Shown here: in pieces, positions 1 to 9,709 of the stretch
Numbering within the stretch: the first letter of the stretch is position 1
How the letters are laid out: the number at the start of each line of letters is the position of its first letter
NCBI GenBank assembly: GCA_030694525.1
Contig: JAUXYG010000104.1
Coordinates: 1-44,317, forward strand
Direction of reading: 5' to 3'
Length of the DNA stretch: 44,317 bases
Source of the DNA: Legionella sp.
GTDB taxonomy: Bacteria > Pseudomonadota > Gammaproteobacteria > Legionellales > Legionellaceae
Notes under the pieces: generated by a model
Databases searched by the model: none
The model's input: the letters and a program-made list of their open reading frames with translations, nothing else
What the model was told of the DNA's origin: nothing
Program-made: the position numbers and the translations under genes

Positions 1-1
1 C

Positions 2-178
2 TGTTACGATTCAGAGGTTGATTTTGCCTGGCATCTTTTTGAAGACTGCTATAGTAATGCGATACCAGATAATTTGATGTGTTATTTTGATTGTGAGGCT
101 TTTGCTCGTGATCTTTTTATCAGTGATTATTGTTCGGTAGAAGTAAATGGAATGACTCATGTTTTTTCAAGGTACTAA
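2..178 (+). CDS. ardA: C-terminal part of an ArdA-like antirestriction protein (cut by window edge)
   Basis: An open frame enters from the left edge and stops with TAA at 176-178, leaving 58 residues. The acidic sequence with the core FARDLFISDY and a C-terminal HVFSRY resembles the end of ArdA. ArdA proteins are small acidic DNA mimics carried by plasmids and integrative elements that block type I restriction enzymes. Its place just upstream of a type I restriction operon in a mobile element fits that role. The N-terminal two thirds lie outside the window, so the family call rests on the tail only. Confidence 0.65.
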   Translation, partial: CYDSEVDFAWHLFEDCYSNAIPDNLMCYFDCEAFARDLFISDYCSVEVNGMTHVFSRY

Positions 179-200
179 GCCCCATTTTCGGGGCTTTTTT
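177..200 (+). terminator. Rho-independent terminator after ardA
   Basis: A 7-bp perfect stem (AAGCCCC / GGGGCTT) with a 6-base loop is followed by a run of T ending at 200. It begins at the stop codon of the ArdA-like gene and separates it from hsdR. Confidence 0.85.
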
Positions 201-300
201 ATTATATTGGTTTGTTTTTAACCACTCCAGATGATAGACCTTAAAAAGTGCTACAATGTAAGTATTTGCTATCAATGTTAATAATTGAATATTCTGTCCT

Positions 301-2685
301 ATGACCAATAAAAAAAGCCTCTCTGAACGAGACATTTGCTCTAAGTACATTACTCCAGCCATTATTGAGGCCGGATGGGATTTGCTTAGTCAAATTCGTG
401 AGGAAGTGAGTTTTACAAAGGGGCGCATTATTGTACGCGGTAAGATGCATATTCGTGGTGAGCAGAAGAGAGCTGACTATATTTTATATTACAAATCTAA
501 TATTCCTCTCGCCGTGATTGAAGCAAAAGACAACAATTACAGTGTAGGTGCAGGAATGCAGCAAGCACTCAATTATGCTGAAACACTTAATGTACCCTTT
601 GTATTTAGTTCTAACGGTGATGCTTTTCTTTTGCATGATCGTACTGGATTAGCTGAGAAAACCGAGCAAGAGTTAACCCTTGATTCTTTTCCATCACCTG
701 CACAGCTATGGCAACGTTATTGCGAGTGGAAAGGATTAGAAACTCCTGAAGCTCGTCATATAATAGAAATGTCATATTATGATGATGGTACTGGGCGAAC
801 TCCTCGCTATTATCAGGCCAACGCTATAAATAACACAGTAGAGGTAGTTGCAAAAGGTCAGAGTCGCATATTACTTGTTATGGCTACCGGAACTGGAAAG
901 ACTTACACTGCATTTCAAATCATTTGGCGGTTATGGAAATCTGGTATTAAAAAGCGCATCCTTTTTTTGGCTGATAGAAACATTCTAGTTGATCAAACTA
1001 AGAACAACGATTTTAAACCTTTTGGTGCTGCAATGACTAAAATCAGCAAGCGCCAAGTAGATAAAAGTTATGAGATTTATCTCTCCCTGTATCAGGCAGT
1101 TACAGGTAATGAAGAGGAAATGAATATTTACAAACAGTTTTCTCGCGATTTCTTCGATCTTATTGTTATTGATGAATGTCATCGTGGTAGTGCAGCAGAA
1201 GATTCTGCATGGCGTGAGATACTTGATTATTTTTCATCTGCCACACATATTGGTTTAACAGCAACTCCCAAAGAGACAAAGGATGTTTCAAGTATTTATT
1301 ATTTTGGTGACCCAATATACAGCTATACCTTAAAGCAAGGGATTGAAGATGGTTTCTTAGCACCCTATAAAGTTGTGCGTATCGATATTGATAAAGACGT
1401 ACAAGGGTGGCGACCGAGTAAAGGTCAGACTGATAAGCATGGGCTTGTCATTGAAGATCGTGTTTACAACCAGAGCGATATGGACCGTACTCTTATTTTA
1501 GAGAAACGTACTGAGTTAGTAGCAAAGAAAATTACTGAGTTTTTGGTCGCAACAGACCCTTTTTCTAAGACCATTGTATTTTGTGACGACATTAACCATG
1601 CAGAGCGTATGCGTCAGGCTTTGGTAAATATGAACCCACAGCGAGTAAATGAAAGTCGTAAATATGTGATGCGTATTACTGGTGATGAAAATGAAGGCAA
1701 GGCTGAGTTAGATAATTTCATTAACCCAGAAGAGCGTTATCCAGTGATTGCTGTTACCTCCAAACTAATGACCACAGGTGTTGATGCACAAACCTGTAAA
1801 TTGGTTGTGTTAGATCAACATATCAAATCAATGACTGAATTTAAGCAAATAATAGGGCGTGGCACACGTATCAATGAAGATTATGATAAATACTGGTTTA
1901 CTATCATGGACTTCAAGAAAGCAACGGAGCTATTTGCCGATCCTGCATTTGATGGTGAACCAGTAATGGTTTACGAGCCAAAAAATGATGAGTCGCCAGT
2001 GCCACCTGATGAGGATATGCTAGATGACAATGGAAATCCTATTCAACTAGATTATTCTAACACTATCCTAAATGATGGATTTATCGATGAGGAAAGCACA
2101 GGACGCGTGAAATATGTGATTGGTGAAGATGTCGAGGTTTATGTGATTTCTGAACGTGTTCAGTATTATGGCCCAGACGGTAAGCTAATTACCGAGTCAC
2201 TGAAAGATTTCACACGAAAGACAGTGAGAAAGGATTATCAATCTCTTGATAATTTTTTACGCCGATGGACTAAAGCTGAACGCAAGGCAACTATTCTTAG
2301 AGAGCTAGAAGAACATGGTGTGCTGCTAGATGCACTTGCAGAGCAAGTAGGTAAGGACTTCGATGCTTTTGACCTGATTTGTCACGTAGCTTTTGATCAG
2401 CCACCACTGACTCGTCGCGAACGAGCTGAGCAGGTTAAGAAGCGCAATTACTTTACTAAATATGGTGAACAAGCACGTAAAGTGCTGGAAGCACTGTTAG
2501 ATAAATATGCAGATACTGGCATTGAAAACATCGAAGATATTAAAATACTAACTCTAGATCCGTTTAGAAGCATGGGGACAGCTAGTGAGCTTGTTTCAGC
2601 CTTTGGCAGCAAGAAAGCCTATCTTAAAGCACTCCATGAATTAGAAATTAACCTTTATTCAGAATTCAATCTTAACAATAAGTAG
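301..2685 (+). CDS. hsdR: Type I restriction enzyme, R subunit (HsdR)
   Basis: 794 residues. The R subunit cuts DNA and powers translocation in the cytoplasmic HsdR2M2S complex. The N-terminal nuclease domain shows a PD-(D/E)xK arrangement, with D59 in RADY and E74-x-K76 in AVIEAK. The SF2 motor follows: Walker A MATGTGKT at 194-201, DECH at 291-294, TATP at 320-323 and the arginine-finger motif QIIGRGTR near 515-523. The rest is the helical C-terminal region that docks on HsdM. No clear Shine-Dalgarno sequence precedes the ATG; an extended -10-like TGCTACAAT lies at 249-257. It opens an operon, with hsdM starting 8 bp after its stop. The gene looks intact. Confidence 0.95.
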   Translation: MTNKKSLSERDICSKYITPAIIEAGWDLLSQIREEVSFTKGRIIVRGKMHIRGEQKRADYILYYKSNIPLAVIEAKDNNYSVGAGMQQALNYAETLNVPFVFSSNGDAFLLHDRTGLAEKTEQELTLDSFPSPAQLWQRYCEWKGLETPEARHIIEMSYYDDGTGRTPRYYQANAINNTVEVVAKGQSRILLVMATGTGKTYTAFQIIWRLWKSGIKKRILFLADRNILVDQTKNNDFKPFGAAMTKISKRQVDKSYEIYLSLYQAVTGNEEEMNIYKQFSRDFFDLIVIDECHRGSAAEDSAWREILDYFSSATHIGLTATPKETKDVSSIYYFGDPIYSYTLKQGIEDGFLAPYKVVRIDIDKDVQGWRPSKGQTDKHGLVIEDRVYNQSDMDRTLILEKRTELVAKKITEFLVATDPFSKTIVFCDDINHAERMRQALVNMNPQRVNESRKYVMRITGDENEGKAELDNFINPEERYPVIAVTSKLMTTGVDAQTCKLVVLDQHIKSMTEFKQIIGRGTRINEDYDKYWFTIMDFKKATELFADPAFDGEPVMVYEPKNDESPVPPDEDMLDDNGNPIQLDYSNTILNDGFIDEESTGRVKYVIGEDVEVYVISERVQYYGPDGKLITESLKDFTRKTVRKDYQSLDNFLRRWTKAERKATILRELEEHGVLLDALAEQVGKDFDAFDLICHVAFDQPPLTRRERAEQVKKRNYFTKYGEQARKVLEALLDKYADTGIENIEDIKILTLDPFRSMGTASELVSAFGSKKAYLKALHELEINLYSEFNLNNK

Positions 2686-2693
2686 ATAAATCA

Positions 2694-4190
2694 ATGAGTA
2701 TTTCTTCCACAATAAAATCCATTCAAGACATCATGCGCAAAGACGTAGGCGTAGATGGTGATGCTCAACGTCTAAGCCAATTGGTTTGGATGCTCTTTTT
2801 GAAAATTTTTGATGATCGTGAGTGCGAATGGGAGCTATTACAAGATAATTATCAATCACCGTTACCAGAAAAATACCGTTGGAGAAATTGGGCTGCCGAT
2901 GCTGAAGGTATGACTGGTGAAGAATTGAAACAATTTCTTGATAATGACTTGTTTCCTGGTTTGCAGCAACTTGAAGTGAAAGGCGGTGATCAACGCGCCT
3001 ACGTAATCAGATCGGTATTTGAAGATGCCTATAACTATATGAAATCTGGCCAGTTGATTAGACAGGTAATTAATAAGATTCAGGATGGAGTCGATTTCAA
3101 CAAAGCACAAGAACGCCATTTGTTTGGAGATATGTATGAGCAGTTGCTACGTGACTTACAAGCAGCAGGCAACGCAGGTGAGTTTTATACACCACGTGCT
3201 GTAACAGAGTTCATGGTACGAATGGTGAACCCACGTCTTGGCGAAAAAGTGATGGACCCAGCTTGTGGTACTGGTGGTTTTCTATCCTGTTCAATTGAAC
3301 ACATACGTAAACAGGATGTGAAAACAGTAGAAGAAGAAGGGCAGTTACAAGCCAGTATTTTTGGTATAGAAAAGAAACCGATGCCACACTTACTTTGTAC
3401 TACCAATATGATCCTTCATGGCATTGATGTGCCAAGTAATATTCGCCATGACAATACTCTCGCACGGCCATTAATCAGTTGGGGTCCGAAAGAGCGTGTG
3501 GATGTGGTTGTTACTAATCCACCATTTGGTGGTATGGAAGAAGATGGTATTGAAACAAATTTTCCAGCCGCATTTCGTACACGTGAAACAGCAGATTTAT
3601 TTCTTGTATTAATTATGCAAATGTTGAAAACCGGAGGTCGCGCAGCATTAGTATTACCAGATGGTTTTTTGTTTGGTGAGGGTATAAAAACACGCATTAA
3701 AGAAAAGCTATTGGAAGAATGCAATCTGCACACTATTGTCCGTTTACCTAACGGAGTTTTTAGCCCTTATACAGGCATCAAAACTAACTTGCTATTTTTC
3801 AGCAAAGGTACACCTACGCAGAACATTTGGTTCTATGAACATCCATACCCACCTGGAGTAAAAAGCTATAACAAAACTAAACCAATGAAAATTGAGGAGT
3901 TTGTGGCAGAATCAGCATGGTGGGGTAAAGAGGAAAATGGTTTCAAAGAACGAGAAGAAAACGAATATGCTTGGAGCGTCAGTGTTGAAGAAATCAAAGC
4001 ACGTAACTACAACCTCGATTGTAAAAATCCGCATGTGACAGAACAGGAAAACCATGATCCGGATATGCTTTTGGCTCAGTACAATATAATGCAGAATGAG
4101 GTAGCTGCATTACGTGATCAGTTAAGAGAGATTTTAAGTTCCGCGTTGGCATCATCATCTATGGAAAAAGAAATGGATAAAATCGTATGA
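2694..4190 (+). CDS. hsdM: Type I DNA methyltransferase, M subunit (HsdM)
   Basis: 498 residues, a usual length. It is the N6-adenine methyltransferase subunit that, with HsdS, protects host sites and is also part of the restriction complex. The N-terminal helical domain (about 1-140) precedes the Rossmann methyltransferase fold. The SAM-binding motif DPACGTGGF lies near residue 190, and the catalytic motif IV NPPFGG lies near 275, as expected for an N6-adenine enzyme. The stop codon overlaps the hsdS start as ATGA (4187-4190), implying translational coupling. It looks intact. Confidence 0.96.
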   Translation: MSISSTIKSIQDIMRKDVGVDGDAQRLSQLVWMLFLKIFDDRECEWELLQDNYQSPLPEKYRWRNWAADAEGMTGEELKQFLDNDLFPGLQQLEVKGGDQRAYVIRSVFEDAYNYMKSGQLIRQVINKIQDGVDFNKAQERHLFGDMYEQLLRDLQAAGNAGEFYTPRAVTEFMVRMVNPRLGEKVMDPACGTGGFLSCSIEHIRKQDVKTVEEEGQLQASIFGIEKKPMPHLLCTTNMILHGIDVPSNIRHDNTLARPLISWGPKERVDVVVTNPPFGGMEEDGIETNFPAAFRTRETADLFLVLIMQMLKTGGRAALVLPDGFLFGEGIKTRIKEKLLEECNLHTIVRLPNGVFSPYTGIKTNLLFFSKGTPTQNIWFYEHPYPPGVKSYNKTKPMKIEEFVAESAWWGKEENGFKEREENEYAWSVSVEEIKARNYNLDCKNPHVTEQENHDPDMLLAQYNIMQNEVAALRDQLREILSSALASSSMEKEMDKIV

Positions 4191-5953
4191 GAACCATTCA
4201 ACAGTTGCTTACTGATCATCTTGACATCTGGACAGCTGCCGAAATAGAAAAAAAATCAGGTCGTGGTCGTAGTGGTGCTAATTCTTTTAATATATATGGT
4301 ATAAAAAAATTGCGAGAACTGATATTGGATCTCGCTGTTAGAGGTAAGTTGGTGCCACAAGATCCAAACGATGAACCGGTAAGTGAATTACTCAAACGTA
4401 TTCAAGAAAATCAAAACCAACTGATTATTGCGGGAAAAATAAAAAAAAATATGTTGGTGCATCCGATTTCTGATGGAGAAAAACCATTTAATTTACCATT
4501 GGGTTGGGAGTGGGTAAAACTTGGAGTGCTTACTGAAAAATTAACAGATGGTTCTCATAATCCACCGAAAGATGCTGGTTGTGGGTTACCAATGCTGAGT
4601 AGTCAGAATATTAATTTTGGAAAAATTGATTTTGATTCTCCCTCTAGATTTGTCAGTGTTGAAGATTTTGAAATCGAAAATAGAAGAACTAAAGTTGAAT
4701 ATGGAGATGTGCTATTGACTATCGTTGGTTCGCTTGGTCGGCCCGCAGTAGTTCCGCAAGATGCGCCAAAATTTGTATTGCAAAGAAGTGTGGCTGTAAT
4801 TAGAACAGAATTATTTAATGAGTTTTTATGTTTGCAACTTAGTTCGCCATTATGTCTTAACTATTACGAACTACATGGTAAGGGAACTGCGCAAAAAGGA
4901 ATATATTTAGGTAAATTATCAGAAATGCCAATAGCAGTGCCTTCTCTTAACGAACAACATCGCATCGTCGAAAAAGTTAATCAATTAATGGCATTGTGTG
5001 ATCAATTGGAGAGCAAGCAAAATAATGCTCTCGAAGCTCATGAAAAACTCGTCAACCACCTACTAAATACTCTTATCCAATCACAAAGCGCCGAAGATTT
5101 TAATGAGAACTGGCGACGTCTTGCTGCGTATTTCGACATCCTATTCACCACTGAATCCAGCATCAATGCTCTTAAGCAAACTTTGTTGCATCTGGCTATG
5201 ATGGGGAAACTAGTGCCTCAAGATCCGAATGATGAACCAGCCAGTACATTAATCAAGAACATAAAAGCTGAAAAAGCTAAATTGTTAACTAAGAGCAAGA
5301 TTAATAAAGAAAAATTGCCTTCATTAATATCTAATGTTAAAAGACAATTTGAATTGCCAATAGGATGGGAGTTGATAAGACTCGATGAAATCTCTCAGGT
5401 TGGTACTGGCGCAACCCCTTTACGTACAAAGCCTGAATATTTTACTCCTAAAGTTATTAGCTGGGTAACAAGTGGAGAAACTTCAAACCCTTATGTCTAT
5501 GAAACTGAACAATATGTGTCTCCTTTGGCACTTAAAGAAACTAATTTAACTGTGTATCCAAAAGGAACGCTTATTGTTGCAATGTATGGACAAGGAAAAA
5601 CTCGTGGGCAGATAACTGAATTAATGATCGAAGCCTGCACAAATCAGGCTTGTGCTGCAATTAGATTATTTAATACTGATGAATTTCACAGAAAATATGT
5701 GAAATTATATTTTGAAAAAATATACGATGAAATCCGAGAGTTGGCTGCAGGGGGAGCACAACCCAATCTAAACTTGAGTAAGGTTAAGGAAACCTTACTG
5801 CCACTACCACCTCTACAAGAACAATATCGTATCGTAGTTAAAATTGATGCGTTATTTGCTTTGTGTGATCAATTAATCATTAGAATCACTACAGCCAAAC
5901 AATTACAGAAAGAATTAGCTGATATGATAGTAGAGCAAGTTGTAGCATCATAA
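4187..5953 (+). CDS. hsdS: Type I restriction-modification specificity subunit (HsdS)
   Basis: 588 residues, on the long side for the family. HsdS holds two target-recognition domains that read the two halves of a bipartite DNA site. The internal duplication is obvious: GKLVPQDPNDEP occurs near residue 53 and again near 342, and the spacer helices EQHRIVEKVNQLMALCDQLE (about 257) and EQYRIVVKIDALFALCDQLI (about 545) close each half. The target-recognition domains lie at roughly 100-255 and 385-545. It overlaps hsdM by 4 bp. Both halves are complete, so a functional bipartite specificity is expected; the recognised site cannot be read from sequence. Confidence 0.94.
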   Translation: MRTIQQLLTDHLDIWTAAEIEKKSGRGRSGANSFNIYGIKKLRELILDLAVRGKLVPQDPNDEPVSELLKRIQENQNQLIIAGKIKKNMLVHPISDGEKPFNLPLGWEWVKLGVLTEKLTDGSHNPPKDAGCGLPMLSSQNINFGKIDFDSPSRFVSVEDFEIENRRTKVEYGDVLLTIVGSLGRPAVVPQDAPKFVLQRSVAVIRTELFNEFLCLQLSSPLCLNYYELHGKGTAQKGIYLGKLSEMPIAVPSLNEQHRIVEKVNQLMALCDQLESKQNNALEAHEKLVNHLLNTLIQSQSAEDFNENWRRLAAYFDILFTTESSINALKQTLLHLAMMGKLVPQDPNDEPASTLIKNIKAEKAKLLTKSKINKEKLPSLISNVKRQFELPIGWELIRLDEISQVGTGATPLRTKPEYFTPKVISWVTSGETSNPYVYETEQYVSPLALKETNLTVYPKGTLIVAMYGQGKTRGQITELMIEACTNQACAAIRLFNTDEFHRKYVKLYFEKIYDEIRELAAGGAQPNLNLSKVKETLLPLPPLQEQYRIVVKIDALFALCDQLIIRITTAKQLQKELADMIVEQVVAS

Positions 5954-5995
5954 ACTAATCCTATATGATTAAGACTTTATAATTCTCGTAGTTTA

Positions 5996-6013
5996 TGTAA
6001 ACTAAGTTTATAA
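5996..6013. promoter_or_regulatory. Palindrome resembling the toxin-antitoxin operator at 18710
   Basis: The sequence TGTAAACTAAGTTTATAA in the 74-bp gap between hsdS and the integrase differs by one base from the centre of the perfect palindrome upstream of the broken toxin-antitoxin operon (18710-18728). It may be an operator left by a lost gene pair, or a site used by the same regulator. The evidence is sequence similarity only. Confidence 0.35.
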
Positions 6014-6027
6014 ATGTCAGTTAAAAT

Positions 6028-7284
6028 TTATGTGGAAATATTGGATTCGTGATTATTAATATTTATTGTATTTAAAAGGTTAAGTAGCTTTTCCTGTTGG
6101 GTGGGTTTAGTATTAACCAAATTACTGATAAGGGTTGACCATTTTTCTAATGCCTCTTTTCTCTGTGGGAGCATCTCATTTTTATTATAAGTCGCCATTA
6201 TTTTGGGCATTTTATGCCCTAGGCATTTTTCAATCACCACAGGATCAATATTCAATGCTTCTCCCAATTGTGTAGCAAAGGTTCGGCGTAAATCATGAGG
6301 CGTCCATTGTGGGATATTAACTCTATCCTGGATGCGGATTACTGCTTTAGGCAATGCTTTGTCAGAAAGAACATTGATACCATCTGCACCACTTATGACA
6401 TATTCTCCCTCGCTGCAGTTATATAACTCTTTAAGTAGGGATATTACTAATTCAGTCAAGTGAACATGCATCACAATGCCAGTTTTCGTATTTTTTACAG
6501 GTATGGTCCACATTGAATTTTGAAAATCAAATTCAGACCATTTAGCTATTCTTAATTCACCGAAACGAACACCAGTAAGCAATAATAGCTTTAAGGCGAT
6601 TTTTATTTGAAGTGACATAGCACTTAAATCACTGTCCAGAAACTCCCATAAAATTTTAATTTCATCCAAAGTGAGAAAGCGATCTCTTGATTTTTCCTGA
6701 CCACCTATATCTCTTGCGCGAATATTAGCTGCGGGATTGATCGACAATTCTCCACGACTTACCGCATAGTTGAATGCCTGTTTTATTGTGCTAAGTACTT
6801 TATTAGCATGAACAGGGGAGCCCCGTTTAACTATTTTGTCTAATTCTTTAGTGATATGTCTTGTCTGGATATTTTGAAGCTCTATATCACCTAAGGATGG
6901 GATAATATCTGAATTAATATGTTGTTTGATTTGCTCGGGTTGCTTTCGATGGCGTTCAATATAGTTAGTATACCAATTCAATACGAATTCTTTGACTGTG
7001 TATTTAGCTTGATCTTCTTCTTGCATGGCCACTAGTTTTGGGTTTGTTCCAGTTCGACGGATGACACGTAGATCAATGAATTTCTTTTTTGCCTCTGCCA
7101 AACTCATTTCAGGATAATGCCCAATGATCATATAATCTTTTTTATCGTCAATTTTATAACGATAGATCCATGTTTTAGATCCCGTTGGATAAATGAATAT
7201 ACCAAAGCCACCTCCTTCATATTTTTCATCACGTTTTTCTTTAGGTTTGAGATTTTTAATGTAAGTGTCCGTGAACTTTGCCAT
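6028..7284 (-). CDS. Tyrosine site-specific integrase of the first element (P4-like, N-terminal DUF4102-type domain)
   Basis: 418 residues from the ATG at 7284, chosen because GGGAG lies about five bases upstream; a start nine codons earlier has no such site. It recombines the element into and out of the chromosome. The N-terminal arm-binding domain (about 1-90, FTDTYIKNLKPK onward) is of the prophage P4 integrase type. The catalytic set is complete: R240 in TGVRFGE, H330-x-x-R333 in HDLRR, H357 in LGHK and nucleophile Y366 in ATYNKN. It is transcribed away from the tRNA-derived site at 7466-7510, 180 bp away. A degraded sister lies at 18862-20060. Confidence 0.93.
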   Translation of the reverse strand: MAKFTDTYIKNLKPKEKRDEKYEGGGFGIFIYPTGSKTWIYRYKIDDKKDYMIIGHYPEMSLAEAKKKFIDLRVIRRTGTNPKLVAMQEEDQAKYTVKEFVLNWYTNYIERHRKQPEQIKQHINSDIIPSLGDIELQNIQTRHITKELDKIVKRGSPVHANKVLSTIKQAFNYAVSRGELSINPAANIRARDIGGQEKSRDRFLTLDEIKILWEFLDSDLSAMSLQIKIALKLLLLTGVRFGELRIAKWSEFDFQNSMWTIPVKNTKTGIVMHVHLTELVISLLKELYNCSEGEYVISGADGINVLSDKALPKAVIRIQDRVNIPQWTPHDLRRTFATQLGEALNIDPVVIEKCLGHKMPKIMATYNKNEMLPQRKEALEKWSTLISNLVNTKPTQQEKLLNLLNTININNHESNIST

Positions 7285-7315
7285 ATTTTCTCCCATGCAT
7301 ATAAGTGGCATTAAT

Positions 7316-7333
7316 GGGTACTTTGGTGGGTAC
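7316..7333. repeat. Paired short direct repeats upstream of integrase (possible arm-type sites)
   Basis: GGGTAC occurs at 7316-7321 and again at 7328-7333, a 12-bp period. The broken integrase further right has AGGTGTACTT twice with the same 12-bp period (20078-20099). The conserved place and spacing between integrase start and attachment site suggest integrase arm-binding sites; this is inference. Confidence 0.4.
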
Positions 7334-7390
7334 TTAATTTTGTTTTTGAATGTTATCGAAAGTTACTAAATTATATCCATAATAGGCGTT

Positions 7391-7416
7391 AACCCTTTAC
7401 CGATCAAGGGTTTTTT
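7391..7416 (+). terminator. Terminator-like hairpin near the attachment site
   Basis: AACCCTT (7391-7397) pairs with AAGGGTT (7406-7412) across an 8-base loop, followed by T to 7416. It reads on the + strand and may insulate the element end from the tRNA-proximal region. Confidence 0.6.
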
Positions 7417-7465
7417 GTTATATTTGATAGTGAAAGTTATTACTTTAAATATTGATGACAAGAGG

Positions 7466-7510
7466 ATGGGGTGCTAGTGGTCGAAGGTTCAAATCCTTCC
7501 GTCCCGACCA
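7466..7510 (+). other. Attachment site 1: 3' part of a tRNA, most like tRNA-Pro(GGG)
   Basis: The 45 bp start at an anticodon-loop-like ATGGGGT and run through a T-arm (GAAGG TTCAAAT CCTTC) and acceptor strand to the terminal ACCA. The 5' half of a tRNA is absent, so this is not a functional gene. It resembles the 3' part of bacterial proline tRNA with anticodon GGG. Tyrosine integrases often use the stretch from anticodon loop to 3' end as the crossover core and restore the host tRNA. A second copy with two differences lies at 20230-20274. The tRNA identity is inferred from resemblance. Confidence 0.75.
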
Positions 7511-7575
7511 ATAGAATCAATGAGTTACAAACGAACCACTCCTCAATAAAAATTCTCGGGTACACTTTCATTAAA

Positions 7576-8475
7576 ATGACTACCATATTGCGGAAACCTT
7601 ATCTTTTTATATTTTTAGCTTTTAACTGGATTTTCATAAGCCCAATAACAGAAGCTGCTAATTCAGTTAAAATTGATTCTAAACAAGCACATCATTTTTT
7701 CTTATCTCATACATTAGTTCATGAATTTAAATCGAAGACCAACGGGGTGCGGTATAATTTATATATTAGCCTGCCTAAAAAATATAATTTTACTAAAAAG
7801 CATTATCCCATTATTTACTTATTAGATGCTGATTATAGTTTTGCTCTGGCCAAACAAATTAGCGAGCATCTATCTGATAGAAATAGAATCAATGAGTCAA
7901 TTATAGTAGGTATAGCGTATGCTAATCCTAATGAATATAAGAAAAATAGAACCAGAGATTATACGCCTAGCTATGTTCCCTCCGGAGGTTATGGAAAGGA
8001 ATATCAGAAGTATTCGGGAGGGGCTGAAAAATTTTATCAGTTTATTGAGTCGGAACTAATTCCATATTTAAAAAAAAGGTATAGGATTAGCGAGTCAACT
8101 CTTGCTGGGCATTCATTTGGTGGTTTGTTTGGAGCATACTTGTTACTCAAGCACCCTAACTTATTTAATAATTATATCATTGTAAGCCCATCACTTTGGT
8201 ATGATAACCATTTATTATTAAAAATGGCTCAAAATAAGCAGCATTTTAACTTTGAACAGGCAAAGGGAGTTTGGTTGATTATCGGTTCTCAAGAGAATCA
8301 AGGTGATTACCGTATGGTCGATGATTTAAAAATATTCAATACTATTATTATGGCTAAGCCTCATAGAAATTTTAATGTCAGCGTGAGTATTGTTCAAAAT
8401 TTAGATCATGATACTATTTTTCCTATGGCTTTAACTCAAGGTCTTATGAAGTTAAACCCTCCAAATCAGACCTAA
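7576..8475 (+). CDS. Secreted esterase-type alpha/beta hydrolase
   Basis: 299 residues from the ATG at 7576. The frame is open upstream to a GTG at 7471, but that stretch is the tRNA-derived attachment site, so the earlier start is rejected. A signal peptide (TTILRKPYLFIFLAFNWIF, cut near EAA) indicates export. The body matches the putative esterase family (PF00756, as in BesA/IroE and esterase D): YLLDADY, nucleophile elbow AGHSFGG and a C-terminal DHD with the likely catalytic His. Substrates in this family include esters and siderophores; the substrate here is unknown. It stands alone directly right of the attachment site. Confidence 0.8.
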   Translation: MTTILRKPYLFIFLAFNWIFISPITEAANSVKIDSKQAHHFFLSHTLVHEFKSKTNGVRYNLYISLPKKYNFTKKHYPIIYLLDADYSFALAKQISEHLSDRNRINESIIVGIAYANPNEYKKNRTRDYTPSYVPSGGYGKEYQKYSGGAEKFYQFIESELIPYLKKRYRISESTLAGHSFGGLFGAYLLLKHPNLFNNYIIVSPSLWYDNHLLLKMAQNKQHFNFEQAKGVWLIIGSQENQGDYRMVDDLKIFNTIIMAKPHRNFNVSVSIVQNLDHDTIFPMALTQGLMKLNPPNQT

Positions 8476-8530
8476 TTATACGTCTGTTGGTAATAATTCG
8501 GATTTATCCATTAACCTGTGTGATTCTCTT

Positions 8531-9163
8531 TTATCTGAACGCACTTAGTTTTAACTTCCAAATAAAGTTTTCAAATTTAACATAAAATCCAGGATCTTTT
8601 GTTTTACGTCTATAAGCTATGTAGATACTAAAAATATCATAAAAGTAAATGATGGAATTTCCTAGCAGCTCACTGACCTCCTCGGTAGTTATGGCCTTTC
8701 TAGAATGCAGATAACCAATAGTTTCTAAAAAATCCAAGAAATTTAAGAGCTTTATACAAGAAATTTAAGAGCTTTATAAATGGTTCAATCTGGGTCTCAT
8801 CGTCATTTAAATCCATGATTACTTGAGCTATGAGAGGTTTTATTTGCTGGTTTTCATATTTAGGATGCAGTTTTTTAGCATCAAGATACAGCTGATGAAT
8901 CACCTCTCTGGCTCTAATTATTTCAGGACTTGCCCACCGTTCATCAATTCTTAATAAATAATTTATTCTGGATTGTTCAATTGCTTCTTGGGTTTTTATA
9001 TATGCTAACAATATTAAGACAGCAGAAATAAACAGCGCTAATACGAATATGCTATACCTATTTCAAAATTTTGGTGTTCATCATTTAGTTTTAAATAAAA
9101 ATAAACCCATCCAAAAATTACTGAGATAATATATCTTTGCGGGTTGCCAAAGAAATTTTTCAA
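8531..9163 (-). pseudogene. Broken membrane protein gene (two frameshifts; possibly DUF4760-like)
   Basis: Three collinear frames read as one protein on the reverse strand. A first part from TTG at 9163 has a membrane helix (YIISVIFGWVYFYL). After a frameshift near 9045 comes a second helix (FVLALFISAVLILLAY) and a soluble part with LLRIDERWASPEIIRAR. A second shift is caused by a perfect 22-bp tandem duplication at 8735-8778. Removing one copy joins FIKLLNFL directly to DFLETIGYLHSRK and restores the frame to the stop at 8531. The intact protein would be about 200 residues with two N-terminal helices. The soluble part recalls DUF4760 proteins; function is unknown. Confidence 0.7.
8735..8778. 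repeat. Perfect 22-bp tandem duplication inactivating a gene
   Basis: The unit at 8735-8756 is repeated exactly at 8757-8778. Twenty-two is not a multiple of three, and the duplication is precisely what breaks the surrounding reverse-strand reading frame. Confidence 0.95.
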
Positions 9164-9175
9164 TGTAGTCAGTGA

Positions 9176-9439
9176 TTAGCTTTTGATGATGGATATTATA
9201 TTGGCCAAGATGATGAATATAGTCGGCACGTATTTGATTTTAATAGTCCGGAGTTGCTTAGTTCTTTCCTGGTTAGATTAGAAAGATTACGAACTTTTCG
9301 TAATCTTTCTCTCCTTGCCTCAGCTGAAGCATTTTCATCAGTAACGATAACTTTTTTAATATATTTTTTTATGAGTCAGATTATCTATGCAGGGAATTTA
9401 ATAAATAAAACAAGTAGTAATTGTAAAAATTTACATTAA
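9176..9439 (+). pseudogene. C-terminal coding remnant of unknown protein
   Basis: The frame is open from just after a TGA at 9173-9175 to TAA at 9437-9439, but it has no ATG. It begins FDDGYYIGQDDEYSRHVFDF and continues with an arginine-rich helix and a hydrophobic segment (VTITFLIYFFMSQIIYAG). The acidic start without an initiation site suggests the tail of a truncated gene. No family is recognised. It lies just upstream of the promoter of the peptide region. Confidence 0.4.
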
Positions 9440-9471
9440 ACCCCAATAATTACTACGTTTCGAAGAAAAAA

Positions 9472-9499
9472 TTGACATGAGTAAAAATTACTGTATTAT
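9472..9499 (+). promoter_or_regulatory. Sigma-70-type promoter ahead of the peptide locus
   Basis: A perfect -35 TTGACA (9472-9477) and a -10 TATTAT (9494-9499) are 16 bp apart in AT-rich DNA. The next coding signals are a five-codon ORF at 9590 and the relic genes from 9710, followed by the intact precursor genes. It is the best promoter match seen here and may still drive the precursors, though about 1.1 kb of relic DNA intervenes. Confidence 0.6.
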
Positions 9500-9589
9500 T
9501 CGATAAAAACAAATATTTACTCCGTTTTGAATCTAATTTTATGTTTTATAGTGGGTTTAGAATATTAAATATATCTTTAGGAGTATTTT

Positions 9590-9607
9590 ATGAGTGGTTT
9601 TAATTGA
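9590..9607 (+). CDS. Five-codon ORF with strong ribosome-binding site (leader peptide or relic)
   Basis: AGGAG at 9579-9583 sits six bases before ATG AGT GGT TTT AAT TGA (peptide MSGFN). The initiation signal resembles those of the two precursor genes downstream. It could be a leader peptide or the start of a lost small peptide gene. No function can be assigned. Confidence 0.25.
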   Translation: MSGFN

Positions 9608-9709
9608 AATTGTAACTAATCGATTTTACTGGTTTACGAATAATAAAAATATATTAACTTTTTTTTACAAACAAGTGCTTGAAATTAGATAGGAAATAAA
9701 GGATTGATT

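Noticed and set aside
7466..7510. Functional tRNA gene
   Set aside because: Only the 3' half, from the anticodon loop on, is present; no D-arm or 5' acceptor strand precedes it.
7471..7575. Upstream in-frame extension of the esterase gene starting at GTG 7471
   Set aside because: The stretch is the tRNA-derived attachment site; the signal peptide starts properly at ATG 7576.
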